A stretch of 64,000 bases of DNA from Blakeslea trispora (GCA_025331445.1 JAIWNE010000032.1:1-64000), one strand, 5' to 3'; numbered from the stretch's first letter, positions 33,593 to 46,094 are shown. Program-made: numbers and translations. The notes: a model not told the origin generated them from the sequence alone.

Positions 33593-35313
33593 TTATTGCA
33601 TATTCACATCATCCCCAAACAAAGCAGCAGCAGCTTGGGCAACAACGGCTTGAGCTGCGGCTTGAGCTGCGGCATAATTCATAGCTAGAATGCCATCGAT
33701 AGCAGCCAAGATGTCAGCTTCCCACCAACCCATCTCATAATCGACAAGACCATAGCGTTCTAATTTATCTGCCCACTTGACTACCATTTCTCTTAAGCTA
33801 TACAAGTGTTGATCTGTCATTCGCTCAGCATCACTGCTGGGTTCATGCCGTTGCGCTAAGGCATAAAGCCAGCAGTTGTTTAGACCAGCCCAAAATTGTT
33901 CTCGGTCGATAGCATTGTATGGATGATCGTCTGATGTCAAGCCTATAAACAGAAGAGAGGATAGGTTTTAGTGTTTTGAAAATGTAAGAAAAAAAAAAGA
34001 ACAAAAGACTCACCAAGTTGCTCACAATGATCCACCACTGCACTTGTTGCCTTACTTAGTGTTTGAAACCCACTCACCATATTCTTTTGTTCAATATGAT
34101 CCAATGTGCTCTTAAGTTGTCTTTGAATTTCTTCAAAAGTGGTGATAGGTGTTGGAATAACATCATTTGTTGTCAGCATGGCAGGATCAGCAGAAGGGGT
34201 CAACTCGGTTGATAGATTAGTGGTAGAAAGAGCTTCTGAAGGCTCGCTTAAGGTACCTGTTGTAGGTAATGGGGTCATTGTAGTTGAATTTGCGCCAGGG
34301 GACGATGTGCCTGATGTTCCTGCAGCAGGCGTTAATGGTACCGCTGATGAAGCTACTGCTATTGGTTGAGAAGTGACAGCTGCTGAAGTATCCATAGTTG
34401 TTGAGGCTACAGGCATAGTAGCAGCAAGAGTAGTAGTAGCACTGTTAGTAGCAGCAGTTGTAGTAATGGTTGTATTAGTTGTAAATGGTGTAGTAGTAAC
34501 TTCTGGGGTAGTATCAGCAGTCTTTATATTGCCTGTAGTATCAACATTAACGACATCAGCATTAGTAGTAGCGACTATAGGTGTTGTATGGACAGGAGGG
34601 CCAACATCTGCATGCACTGCAGCAGTTGTAGTAGGCGATATGCTATCCATGGATGCTGATACTGTGTCAACAGCAGATATATCTATGATAGGTGAAGTGG
34701 CAGGTTCTATAGGCTTTGTTGTCGCTATAGATGCAGGTGAAGAAGCTATATTATCAGGAGAAATGAACGATGTGGAAGTATGCTCATTGCTTTGAATAGG
34801 TATAGCAACAGGCATGTCTAAAGTATCTGTTTCTGTTACTGACATTGGTATAGTTGTTGCTATTACTGCTTCTGGTATGGTTGTTACTGGTTCGGTAGGT
34901 GTCTCTACAGCTTTTGACATTGCTGTCGGCGGTGCTACTGATGTAGAGGCCACTTCTTGTTCCACAGTTGAAGCGGCTTTATCCGATATAGTGGGAGTAG
35001 ATGGATTTGTTTCAGTGGGTAGAGAAATATCTTCATTTGATGTACTCGCTTCAGGAGAAGCATTAGACGTCTGTGTCACAGGCTGTTCGAGAGCAGAAGA
35101 TAAAGGTTCTGTAGACGGGGTGTTATCTTCATTTGGTTGCGGCAATTCACTCTCATTGTTGACAGGTTCCAGTTTGATTGCTACACTCTCGTGAAGGCTT
35201 GTTGCTTGTTCGTCTTTGGCCTGACAGGTCATTGCACCGTTGAAATCAGCCTCTTGCTTAATAGCTAACTCCTCTAACTTGTTCGTCTCAATTTTGCTAG
35301 GTAATTCGGACAT
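33593..35313 (-). CDS. Ser/Thr/Ala-rich protein with conserved C-terminal helical region
   Basis: Two exons (34014-35313 and 33593-33942) give 549 residues starting MSELPSKIETNK. Residues 1-375 are low-complexity Thr/Ser/Ala/Pro/Val without a signal peptide, so it is not a secreted mucin. The C-terminal part is of normal complexity: a helix TFEEIQRQLKSTLDHIEQ, then FWAGLNNCWLYALAQR, LREMVVKWADKLERYGLVDYE and GWWEADILAAID, followed by an Ala/Gln-rich helix and the end GDDVNMQ. The Trp- and Leu-rich block looks like a compact domain; I do not recognise the family. The low-complexity part leaves the opposite strand open for over 1 kb, which is a compositional shadow. The upstream in-frame Met at 35607 is disfavoured because the region before 35313 is purine-rich promoter-like DNA. 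Confidence 0.75.
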
Positions 35314-36444
35314 GTCAAATAAATCAAAGAAAAGAGAGAGAGAGGGAGAGAGGGGTAAAAGAGGGCGTGAACAAGAGGTTGAAAAAAGATAGGTGAAAGT
35401 ATGGATTATCAACTGGGGGTAAGGGTCTGCAGAAAAAAAAATCTCAATTGAGCAAATCAGCTTTTTGCGGTATTTTAATTCGCTGTTGCAGAATTCATTT
35501 TGCTGATTTACTTTAAATGCATTATTTTTTTTGATGACCTTAACTGTTAAGCTATTATGCTTAAACATTTGTCTAATAATTGACAAGCAAACTGATAAAG
35601 CTTTCATTCTAAAATTGTTATCGCTTTGGTCCTTAATATTATCTCTACATCGAAGACAATGCTGAACGATAATTGTTGGTCCTTGAAATTCAAAAAGATA
35701 GTGAAGAACTCTATTCAGAAACCCAGTTTTTAAGGATTTACAATCGACTTGTTGTAGCTGTCACATTAAGCTATGTGCTTGTTTCTTTGAGTTGAGGTAT
35801 CATAAATGCGCTTTATGACAATGTTTCCTGTATAATAATTTATAGATGATTGCTGGCTCTTAAGAGCCTCCAGATGTAGATATGATCACAGCTGTTTCAC
35901 GACTTTGATTTTATTCTCATCTTTTGCCAAACTAGTTACGCACAAGTACGAGATCTAATACAGTTGTACGTTTGCAAATACGGTGATGCCTGCCACCAGC
36001 TTCACATGTTCAAGAAGGAACTCGTATCTTTTCTTTAAACGCGACACTTGTAAACGACAAACAGGTGCAATTGAGTCCATGTTCTGAGTAAATGACGATG
36101 ATGGTGTATATCTGCTGTTATCGCATAGTTGTTTAATGGTGATAGCCCTGCTTAAAAGAGAAAAAAAAATAAGAAAGGCTACTTTGTCGACAATTGGAAC
36201 TAATTGCTGATTATCTAAGGGTGATCATTAGCAGTAAAAAACACACGCACAAACCTACGCATAATTGTATAATTTAATAGGAAATGTAGCTTCTGTTCTC
36301 CTTTTCTTTTTTGCAAGCACTACAAAATGTGTATAACCTAACAACCAAAATAATGTGAAGCAGCAATGCAATTTTTTTAAAGCTCTTTTATATACAAATT
36401 CAGTTGGATATACTACAAACGAATAAAAAGCAACACAGTTCGTT
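35314..36444. other. Spacer, no gene recognised
   Basis: About 1.1 kb. The first 60 bases (35325-35385) are the purine tract upstream of the Ser/Thr/Ala-rich gene. The rest is AT-rich with no coding similarity, ending at the PHF5A 3' flank. Confidence 0.55.
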
Positions 36445-36898
36445 CTATCTTTTTTTGAACCCAAATTTTTTCCGCTCATAGAATAGATCTGTCTTTGAGG
36501 AACCAAGGTTGATAATCTTTGGACACCCTTCACGGTCTTTTTCTAGACGTGTGCACCCAACACAATAATAAGCGTCTGACACACCAGGTCCACCACATAC
36601 TACACATCGTCCTTGGAAAGAACCTGATTTGAAAAGAGTGTAAGACATAATTCACAGAAGAAAGTTTAGATACAACTTACCGAAATTGCACTCATCACAA
36701 ATTCTGACTAGTGTTGCTGGACGAACATAACTTTAAAGACAAGTCTTAATAAGTAACAAATAAACAAGCTTGTTTTTGTGTTTAGTCTCTTTACCTATCA
36801 CAGAGAACGCAACGACCATCACACTTCTCGCAAAGACGGCCAATGGCAATACCGGGCTGTTTGCGACAAAAAATCAAATCAGGATGATGCTTTGCCAT
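36445..36898 (-). CDS. RDS3: PHF5A/Rds3 subunit of spliceosomal SF3b
   Basis: Three exons (36795-36898, 36681-36730, 36445-36623) give exactly 110 residues, the length of human PHF5A. It starts [20 protein letters not shown] and shows the paired CxxC motifs of the family: [28 protein letters not shown] and YYCVGC, ending [12 protein letters not shown]. The protein forms a three-zinc knot within SF3b, next to the branch-point adenosine pocket of SF3B1. It is one of the most conserved proteins in eukaryotes, so the call and exon limits are secure. Confidence 0.98.
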
Positions 36899-38208
36899 GA
36901 TTGAAAAAAAGTTGAGAAAGTGAAAAGGTGATAAAACATGTAAACTGCGTAGATTTTGTAAAATGGACAAGTGACTGCGATCCTTTCAATGTCAAGGATA
37001 TCGGTGTCTAATGTTCTGCAAGAATAAAAACTCCTTTCCCCATTTCTCTTTTGTGCATAAAATTAGACGTTTACACTTTATTCGTTTTGATGACTCTCTA
37101 TAAGATGCTTGCTACTCAAGTGGAATGAGAATTTGAGAGATAGACTCATTTGAATTTCTTTGGCTTACCCGAGAAAACTGACCAGCTATTCTAAAACTAT
37201 TGATAACTATCCATTCACATCAAGACAGCAGCAATGAAGTCAAGAACAGTCTCAGCTTTCTCTCTCGCCTCGAATATATCTGCCGACTTCAATTCCTTAG
37301 AGTATCGTTCTGTAGATAGCACCTCTCTGTTGCTGGTATCTTAATCATAGTAAAAGTCTGGTTGTAATCTTTGTTTGATTGGTTTAATCTATATATGAAA
37401 TAGTTCCTTATATTGGTCATCAAAAGGCTCATCAAGTCTTACCTGGAACTGTTTGAAGCGTACTCCTTTTTCTTTTCGGTTCCTTGTCTTATTGTTCGTT
37501 TGAGATCTAAAGTGTTTCTGTATTAATTGTCTTTGGTTCGATTTTATTGTTTCAATTGCCGAGTCGAATATGCATTACCCGTTTTCACAGATGTCAATTG
37601 TCGTTTGCTCCTCCATATCTTATTTTTCTTTTTGTGTCATGTTATGCCTTGTAAGCCTATATATAAACATAATATACGTTATAATACACTGTTAAATATA
37701 GATTGGTCAGCTCTTTCATCTCTTTGGAGCCAATTCTGTTAGATCTACCCTTGAAGTGTTTAACAATACAGTATAAAATTGATTACACAGCCAAGTCATG
37801 AGATAATACTAATAGCAGCATTTTTTTTAAGTTCTCAAACTATGCCATTTTAATTGTCAAGATATTCTTATTGGTCACAAAGTTATCAACGATGCGTTTA
37901 GTTTACAACTACCAAAAGGAAGCGGCTTCTTTTTTCTCTGCTTTAATGACTACAGCCTTCCTTGTCAGGAGCATTTGAGCACACTTCTGACCTTGAGATC
38001 TTTCTATTTTGCTTTGCTTTATTTCAAAAATAATAATAATAAAAAAAGAATAGAAAACTAGATTCTTAGATTGCTGAGACATCAGAGTTGCATAAATGAG
38101 AACTATTGGACTATACGACCTTTATTTTGTTTTTTAGTATGTGCAAGAAGAGTTTGGTTAATGTGTAGTCTAAAGAGGACCAAATAAAGAGAAAAAAAAA
38201 GAAGATAT
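36899..38208. other. Spacer, no gene recognised
   Basis: About 1.3 kb between PHF5A (minus) and the 3' end of the bZIP gene (minus). An ORF at 37527-37742 (plus) is hydrophobic and low in information. No RNA gene or repeat was recognised. Confidence 0.55.
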
Positions 38209-39578
38209 TTAAAAGCGTAACACACTTGAAGAACCACCAGCAACCATACTTTGTTGATTAGATGGTTGTGGCTGAACAGGCATGCCTACACGCTGATATT
38301 GGGGCACAACTGGTGCTGAGGAAGAATTGCTCGAAGAAGTTTGAGGTTGTAAGGATGCGGTAGCAGCAGAGCTGTTTCGATTGTTTAGATAAGGTTGGGA
38401 AGTATTACTACTACTGCTGCTGTTGTTGCTACATGAGTTTGTACTGGCTAACATCATGGTAGATGAAGGGTTTTGTCGTATGATGGGTGCAGATAGCATG
38501 GATGGCATAGCTGCCTTTTGAATAGCATTTGGGTGGAAGCCATTAGCTTGAGCAACTGGACATTCTTTATGTGCTAGCAACAATGTTTTTAAGTTGACAA
38601 TTTCTTCTTTTAGGGATTCAGATTGAAGTTGTAATCTTTCATTGTCATTCGTAAGAAACTCAACTTTGGCCTGCAAGTTGTTTAACCATTGTTTCTTTCT
38701 TTGACGGCATTTTAAGGCAGCTAAATGCAGAAAGTATGAGAGATAGATAATATTGTATAGTGTGATGGAACCCTTACCAATTCTGTTTCGTTCCAGAAAA
38801 TTCTTACGCTTCTCATCATCTTCATCTTTGTTTGCTGTCTTCTTTCTTTTGGAAGCAGGTTTTTCGTCAAAATCGTCATCCATCTCCGAGGATTCAACAG
38901 TCAATGCTGAGGATCTTCTTCTTGAGTTCTTTCGAGGCTGAGGTGGTGGTGCCACTTGTGTCTCTTCTGCACTATCATCACGCTGACTAGATGCAGATCG
39001 CTTTCTTGAGGCTGTTTGCTGCCGTGTACGTGTGCTTTGTCTGGTAGGCAATGTAGGTGTTTTATTGGCATAATCTTGTGGTTGCTCTGTTTTGACAGAA
39101 GAAAATGTCTCATTGGAGTATTTTGAAGTATAACTGGTATTGCCCAGCTTAGAAGGTATTGCAGTGGAATAATATTCATCAGGCTTTGCAGGACCAGCAA
39201 GCATAGAAGGGGATAGTGGACCTGTACGCAATGTATCCCAGGTAAATTGATTAGAGACCTCTTTTGGTAAAATACCGCCACCAATCACAGAATTATTAAT
39301 AATAGGTGCGGGACTTGTGATGGATGCCACAGGAGGAAGCTTAAGTTTATCTTTTGTCTTTTCATCCAAGGCAGCTGCATTGTCATTAGATTGAGATGTA
39401 GTGGGAGTAATACTGGAAAAGCTTTGCTCAAAAGGGTTAGGTTCTTGATCTAGCTTACTGCTTGAATTCAAGGGTAGAACGGCCATTGGTGCTTCGTCTA
39501 AGAATTCATTAGTGTCTCCCTCCTTCCCTTGTGGTGTGTGTGTGTGTGTGTTTGATGATTGTTTATTTTACCTGACAT
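38209..39578 (-). CDS. Atf1/ATF2-type bZIP transcription factor
   Basis: Three exons (39572-39578, 38778-39497, 38209-38720) give 412 residues; the first exon is 7 nt (ATG TCA G). The N-terminus carries EPNPFEQSF, the conserved motif of the stress-activated Atf1 group (TAS region, close to the Sty1/Hog1 kinase docking segment). The bZIP starts at about 235: KRKNFLERNRIAALKCRQRK, then a leucine zipper L-x6-L (LQAKVEFLTNDNERLQL). The intron splits the basic region after RNRI. Other regions are Ser/Asn/Gln-rich. Such factors bind CRE sites (TGACGTCA) under MAPK control. A TTACGTCA site lies about 395 bases upstream of the start, which would allow self-regulation. Confidence 0.93.
39530..39553. 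repeat. (GT)n microsatellite in bZIP intron 1
   Basis: About eleven GT units within the first intron of the Atf1-like gene. It is a simple repeat, likely length-variable. Confidence 0.85.
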
Positions 39579-42500
39579 GATTTAAAAAAGAATGAATCAA
39601 ATATAAATATGGATGTTAAAAAACAATAAAAAAAGAAAAAAGGCAGGCTTTCCTCGATTATAAAACTAAGAAGAAATTAAGCTCTCTTTCTCGCTTAATT
39701 GTGAGTTGTGTGGTATTGTTACCTGGAGATAAATGGAAAGATGGAAACTAAATACACACTGTAAGAAAGTAGACTTTTTCTCTTTGTACTCTCTCTTTCT
39801 CGACAAACAATAAAGTAAAAAAAAAAAATCGCTTTTTATCCGATATGGAAAGGCCTTTCTGCAATAGAAAAAAAAAAAGGTAATAGCAGTATAAAGAAAA
39901 AGAAAGAAAAAGAAGATACAAAAAAAAAACAAACGAATCAACATCGGATACTCAAATGAATTTAAATAATCATTACGTCATTTTTACTACTCAATGAACG
40001 GACTTTTTCTTGTTTAACGGTAGCACAAAGAGAAGGAGTTTAAAATGTATGGTGAAAACTGCAAGTTGCGCCATTCTTAAAGGTTATCTCTCTCTTATAG
40101 AAAGAAACAGAAAGCATTCAATTTCAAAGAATAAAAAGCTATGAAAGAGAAAACTCGAAAAAGGAGAAAGAAAAGGCGATATGTCAAATCAGAAAAAGCT
40201 TGATTATCTAAGCAGAAATATAAGGGACTTTAATTCGGTAAAGTGAGTCAAGCAAATTGCTATTCATTGATTTTAGAAAAAGAAGAAGGACATAGACAGA
40301 AATGAGGCATTACTCAAACTGTATTGTTTAGTGGTGCAAGACATGTTCAGCGTTGCCGAGATTGTTTGATTCTTTCAATGCATAACAAACTTTTTGATAT
40401 TCTTCAGTTAATGAAAAATACTCAACTATCTGAATGCTTTGTATTGACCAAGGAAAGAATGGACAAAGCATGCGCTACCATTATGTTTGTTTCTACAAAT
40501 AACACCATTCATCTAGTCCAAAACAAAGCACAGTTAGTTTTCGGCAATCAAAGCAGCCTAACAAGAGATGGTTTGCATGCAATGTGTTCTTCAGAAAAGC
40601 CTAGTTGTAGTAGAGAGCAGACTATTCTCGCACTCTAAGTTTCACTCTTTAATGATTGCTTCTCGGGAACTGATAATATTTGACTTTATTGTTTATCAGA
40701 AAGTTGAGAATAGGCCTATATTGAGGGCTTGATCCATTACATCCTAAGCGAAAGAGGTGTCCAAAGAAAAATACTTTTGATCTTTCTTCTTTTAAATACA
40801 TATGAAGCGTGTAAGTAATTAAACAGCGAGTTATTTAGTATTCAGGTAGGAGTCAAGGTTATCTTTACCTCCCAAGCTAGTTTTATGTCTATCAAATCAG
40901 TCTGGTCAACACACAAAATAGTTGAGGTGGTTCCTTATCCTTTTACACAGATTTCGAGTCATTTCTAGGGAAACTACAGGAGAAAACGCCATCAGGTAAT
41001 ATTATCCAGCACTCTCTTTTATACAAAAGAACAATGTAGTGCTACATGCTGAGTATATGAGCATATCCAACTCGGAAACAATTTTTTCTTGGAGATTTCG
41101 GACTTTTTCTCAAGGTGGTAAGAAAGAGCCCTGGATAGAAACAATAGGCTGCAAATTCAGGGCAGAGATAAAGCATGTTTGCAGTGAGATCACACTCATA
41201 GTTACACAAGCAAAAACAAACCTGTCATTCTATGAAGGCAGCTTGCACACCCATTCACTGACTCTTTCTATCAAAACCTTAAAATCTGGATAAGCTATGG
41301 TGACTGTAAGATGGAATCAAACAATATAAATTTGTAACAGATTTAAGGCGATTCTACTAGCAGGCTCACAAAGCATTTACTATCAATTTGGCAGAGATTC
41401 TTTTTTTTTTATAAGAAAGTTACGACTCATTTGTAAATTATAACGTTTTTTTTTTTTTCTTTCCTAACGTAATAAACTTTCTTGCAGAATTCTCAAATGA
41501 TCTAGCGTGACCCTTCATTCTTTATGCTGATTGGCTTACTTTAAGGTCATTCACTGCAATAGCCTCTATTGTATTATAGAGTATTTTGCTTCTTTGTTTC
41601 ATTAGGTTTTAGCCCATCCGATTTTTTAGGAGCAAACATCAACGTAACATGATGCGGTTAGTCTTTATTTGACTGTCCATGTTCTCACTTTTTTTTAGCG
41701 TACGTTGCCTGTCAGCAGTGACAACATTTCACCTGACCAGCTTATGATGCTTTGGTTTAGTGAGAAGCCCAAAAGGATTGATAGTGGTCCAACTGGTTCT
41801 GGAAGCATGCACAACTTGCTAGCTAAAATGATTTCATGCTGATTATAGTTTGGGATTCTATAAAAGCAGATTGATTGTTTTTCTTGAAAAAACAGTGTGG
41901 ATGACAGCTATACTGAGTAGCAATCTAGACCATCTGGGAGTCTATTTGAGGAGTGTTATATTGTTTTTGGTATAAAGGAGCCAGTACTGATAATGGTGAG
42001 CGAATCAAGTAAGCACTTCAGAGTACTCGTGTATTTATGAAAAGAGCAAACAGAAACAGACAAGGATAAGATTTTTTTTGGTTGTATTTGGAGCGGGAAT
42101 GTTTGGTAAAGTTTCAATAAAGTCGATGGGCGATTGCTATAGAGTTACAGGTATCCTATGGAAAGTGCTTGAAAAAAAAAGGCAGATGGTTGCTTGATCT
42201 CAGTAGCAATTGATGAACAGCTAACTTTATAAGTATGAATCAAATTGCCCTAAATGTTCGCTGTCATCATTAGAATCGCGCAGCCAAAGTATCCTGAGGT
42301 GAAAAACCTGCCAAACACTCTATCTTTCATAACTGGAAATTTTTAAACTTTCTTGCAAAAGAAAACAGCGAGAAATTACATTTATGACAGCTATGGCTCT
42401 TTTTTTTTTGGGTCCAAATTTGAACTTGGACTAAACAAAAGGATTTTACAACACGAACTTTTTTGCTTTTACCAAGTATTTAGCAATCATCGCAGGTCTT

Positions 42501-42939
42501 ATAGCTTGAACTGAGAAAACAAAAAAAAACATCAGCGAACACGAATCTATCAATTTTATGCATCTCGATTTTTGGATTGAGCTCTTTTCTCTTTTGTCTC
42601 AGCCTAGTTTTGTTAGCTGCAAGTAAAGTCAATAGCTAATTACAAGCATTCTTATTGGAAAGAAGGTCCAGGACTGAATAACACCAGTACTTTTTTCACA
42701 AAAGTGTTGGCTTAATACCAAACATATATTATTTGTGGAACATCCTTGAACTGAGGTTACACTGAGAGGGCAAAGCAACTGCGCCAAAGGAAGCAAACCT
42801 ATTTGTAATTCCGATCTGTACTCATTGTCAATTGGTAAAATACAAGTTGTATCTTTTCACCTCTGACAACTGTTGTAGTGCAGCCTTCTCTTTTTTCTTC
42901 TTCTTTTTTTTTCTCACTCTGTTTTGGTTTAAAAGATCT
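39579..42939. other. Long spacer, no gene recognised
   Basis: About 3.4 kb, the largest gap in the window. It starts with the Atf1-like upstream region (purine tracts 39820-39925, TTACGTCA at 39973-39980). ORFs at 40324-40638 and 41039-41293 (plus; 104 and 84 codons) lack any recognisable motif. The DNA is AT-rich with several A/T runs; the last 60 bases are the pyrimidine tract of the next gene. Old transposon remains are possible but not identifiable by eye. Confidence 0.5.
39973..39980. promoter_or_regulatory. CRE-like site TTACGTCA
   Basis: An eight-base match to the half-palindromic ATF/CREB site, 395 bases upstream of the Atf1-like bZIP start. bZIP factors of this class commonly bind TKACGTCA. 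Autoregulation is inferred. Confidence 0.45.
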
Positions 42940-44667
42940 ATGATACCTCTTTTCCCTCTTGAAATAATTGACCGGATCAGCAGTTTTCTGACACAAGAAG
43001 ATTACTATCAGCTTGTTCTTGTGAACCGTTCGTACTTTGACGCATTCATTTTACGTCTGCATAGACACATAGAATTCGATGACGAATATGAACTTGGAGA
43101 GTTCTTGCAGGTATCTCGATACCATCAATATATCCAAAGCCTCAAGCTTCAAATTCAACATACCTGCAAATTCAACAAGCCTACTTTTGAAACGGCATTT
43201 CCGATATGGGCGTCCATGGGGTTTGAAAAAAGGCACATCTATCATTCTGTTGAACTCTCTCCTTTTCGGGATCTCAAATTCTTGACATTGGTAGATTGTG
43301 GGGATTATCCGACTCCATTGGATATCGTAGCATTCACGCCTCATCTTACAAGTCTGACTATTGAAACATTGGATGATTTAAATATTTCAGCTAAATTGCT
43401 GGACGGTATCTTCCTGCTGTGTCCTCGTTTGGAATATCTGGACATTGCTGCTTACGTTGCAGATAGGCTTGAGGAAGATGACATAGAGTCTGCTCAACGA
43501 TTCGATAGCCTCAAAACGCTTTCTCTTCGGTTGACTTCTGGTTTGACCCATCATGAACTCTTCAATAGATCGTATTATGGATTCCATCCCTATCAACGTT
43601 GGCTAAAATATATTGCTAATCGATTTTCAAACATTGAATCTCTCATATTTCAAGCCCATAGTATGTTAAAGAATGAAGCTTACCCACCAGAATTTTATGA
43701 ATGGTTCCATTCCCAGTGTCCTCATCTTGTTCATTTCGAATGGTGTAATGTAGTACCTGACGATCTGTTCTTGGAGAAACTCAATAAGGAACAACAGCAA
43801 TCACAAATGTTCCGCTTGACACAAAGCTTTCTCATTGAAGAATACCTTGTTGCAGCTCCATCATCTAGGTATCCTTATCTGTCATTGATTTCAAATCTAG
43901 AAATTGAGGTGCCAGATGACTCAAGTTGTTACACAATGCTTCGAGCTTTGTCAAAAGCATGTCCTAAACTACAAGAACTAAACTTATACCAATGCAGCAC
44001 ATATGATAAAGAGCCACTGTATATAGATTCCCTGCTAGACCTTCTACCATTTTTGAAGAAGCTCTACCTTCGTGCTATTGCAATTCATGTAAACCAAGCC
44101 CAAGCTAAATGCCAGCAACACCCTCTTGAAAAAATTCATTTTAGGAATTGCTATCTCACTCATGATGTGTTTGATTACGTTGCCCCACGCTGTCTCGATC
44201 TAAAGTATCTTGTTTTAGAAAATCTAGTATGCCAAGACAAAGATTATGAGATAAAGATTCACCTACCACATCAAAAACTTGTCCAGGTTGACATACAATA
44301 CATTCGAATAGACCCAACTGATTTCGATACCATCATACAACTTTTTCATGTGCAACAAAAAAATCGAGATGACTGGCACTTTATCAGTAAGCACAATGAA
44401 GAGACAGGACAAACAATATCGTACAAGAGATTAAGCGAAACGGATATGAAAAACTTTAACAGTACGGCGTCTCAACTCCGCACCTTGTGGCTAGAGCCTG
44501 ATTATCAAGCAGGCGTCTATGCAGACACGCCAAAAAGCGCACTCGACGGCTGGGACCTATGTAAAGTGATAGAGAAAGGATATATGAGTATTGTATGTGA
44601 ATCAGTTCACTCTGTTGTCATCAACAGTAGACCCTATGATGACTTCTTTTTATATTTCTGGTTATGA
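42940..44667 (+). CDS. F-box-like leucine-rich-repeat protein
   Basis: Single exon, 575 residues. The start is ATG 42940, which directly precedes an F-box-like sequence (IPLFPLEIIDRISSFLTQED-YYQLVLVNRSYFD); the open frame upstream is a polypyrimidine leader reading as Phe repeats. The remainder shows irregular leucine-rich repeats (LKFLTLVDCGD, LTSLTIETLDDL, LEYLDIAAYV, LKTLSLRL, LQELNLYQCS, LKYLVLENL). Mucoralean genomes carry large families of such F-box/LRR proteins. F-box proteins bind Skp1 and present substrates to SCF ubiquitin ligases; the substrate here is unknown. Absence of introns, unlike nearly all neighbours, is a trait of this family. Confidence 0.82.
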   Translation: MIPLFPLEIIDRISSFLTQEDYYQLVLVNRSYFDAFILRLHRHIEFDDEYELGEFLQVSRYHQYIQSLKLQIQHTCKFNKPTFETAFPIWASMGFEKRHIYHSVELSPFRDLKFLTLVDCGDYPTPLDIVAFTPHLTSLTIETLDDLNISAKLLDGIFLLCPRLEYLDIAAYVADRLEEDDIESAQRFDSLKTLSLRLTSGLTHHELFNRSYYGFHPYQRWLKYIANRFSNIESLIFQAHSMLKNEAYPPEFYEWFHSQCPHLVHFEWCNVVPDDLFLEKLNKEQQQSQMFRLTQSFLIEEYLVAAPSSRYPYLSLISNLEIEVPDDSSCYTMLRALSKACPKLQELNLYQCSTYDKEPLYIDSLLDLLPFLKKLYLRAIAIHVNQAQAKCQQHPLEKIHFRNCYLTHDVFDYVAPRCLDLKYLVLENLVCQDKDYEIKIHLPHQKLVQVDIQYIRIDPTDFDTIIQLFHVQQKNRDDWHFISKHNEETGQTISYKRLSETDMKNFNSTASQLRTLWLEPDYQAGVYADTPKSALDGWDLCKVIEKGYMSIVCESVHSVVINSRPYDDFFLYFWL

Positions 44668-46094
44668 GTCATGAAACTTATTGACACAAAGACCTTAAGA
44701 GTACTCATCAGATATTCTAAATAAAACTGTATCTTGTCTACAATAAAAAAAAACGGCAGTGTTTCATATTGAATGATTTTTATGCCTGCCTATTTTGGTC
44801 TTTAACAAAAGAAGAAATAAGCAACGTACTCTATTGTATAATAGCAATAAAGTAAAATAGAGGCAGTAATGCATTTCCGAAATTAGAATACTATGTGTGT
44901 TTCACCTTGTTCTAAACTTGGTTTCTTTTTTTTTTTTGCATGTATCATCGGCTCACATTCTCTCAAAGACCATTTGATCCTTTGGAAGATGGTATACTTA
45001 AGCTTCACCAAACAAGTATAAGAATAAGTTACTTTCTTAAAAAAAAAAAGAAAGAAAGAGTCAGCGTAATCCTGCTTTTTCTAGCACGTAAAAAGGTACG
45101 GATGTATGGTTTCACAGCCCCTTTCTTTTTTCTTTGTAAACTATGTTGAAATTTATCAGATTTCTCTAGAACAAAAAGCATCACATTTAGTGAGGATGTA
45201 AGCAAGTTAGATGAGATAATGAGTGGCAGTTTAGCCTCTTGCTTCTTTCTATAGAGTTCATTACCAATTGCTCTATGTATGAAACCTTGATCTAAAACTT
45301 AGTTTCCTTTATAGATAGATTGAGAATAAAAAGAGCTATTTGGGAATTCTTCTTTGGGAATAATGAAGAGCAAGAATATAATTTATAGTGAAAAATCTCA
45401 CCTTCAAGATTCTTTCCCCTTTACTTTTTGAAATGTATTTATTACATTTTCTCACTTGAGCAAACAATGTTCTACAGTCTGTCTTGATTGTGCTTGTCTG
45501 TCGTATCCCTGTAATATGATCTTTATTCAAACACTCAAGAGTATTGAGAGAATAAAGTTAAGGTTCTTCATGTTTTATGTTTCAAATAAGCTTATCAGCC
45601 TTTTAGTGACAAACAAAGAACCACTAAATATGGACGTTTGAATTAATTAACGGTTGATAACTACACAAGATGCTTTCTGCTGTCACGTTTCGTTTTAAGC
45701 ATAATGTAGCCATATGTCTTGCTTATACTGTGCTAGTAGATAAACAGTGCAAATAAAAAAAGAAGAAGAAAGCGCAATAAGAGAATCAAGAGGGGTGCAA
45801 AAAAAAAAAGAAACTTTGTTTCATCATAGAAAGAATGAAGATGAGCAATTGCAAATAAAGCATAATGTTACAGTCTAAATTAAACCCTTTGTTGTTTGAC
45901 ATTTGTTGCACAACACACTATTGAATCCTTACAAAAGGGGGAAAATAGAGTCTGTGCATAAAAAGTGTTTCAAACATGCAACTTATTGTTATATATATAG
46001 AGGCAAACAGACCAAGTGTTCGCTTTTTTTTTTTTACTTTTCTTTCTCAATATATACACATACTTTAACACTTTGCTTTTTTTTGTTTACAATC
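44668..46094. other. Spacer, no gene recognised
   Basis: About 1.4 kb. ORFs of 60-70 codons (44940-45149, 45456-45641) have no recognisable feature. The last 70 bases are the pyrimidine tract (46022-46086) in front of the AVT gene. Confidence 0.55.

Noticed and set aside
34139..35194. Plus-strand ORFs of 76, 140 and 126 codons opposite the Ser/Thr/Ala-rich gene
   Set aside because: They are Val/Ala/Ser-rich reverse readings of low-complexity Thr/Ala/Ser/Pro codons on the other strand; no start context, domain or splicing logic.
40324..40638. 104-codon plus-strand ORF in the 3.4-kb spacer
   Set aside because: No homology, no splice extension, no pyrimidine tract before it; ORFs of this size occur by chance in such a long spacer.
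41039..41293. 84-codon plus-strand ORF
   Set aside because: No recognisable motif and isolated from any gene-like context.
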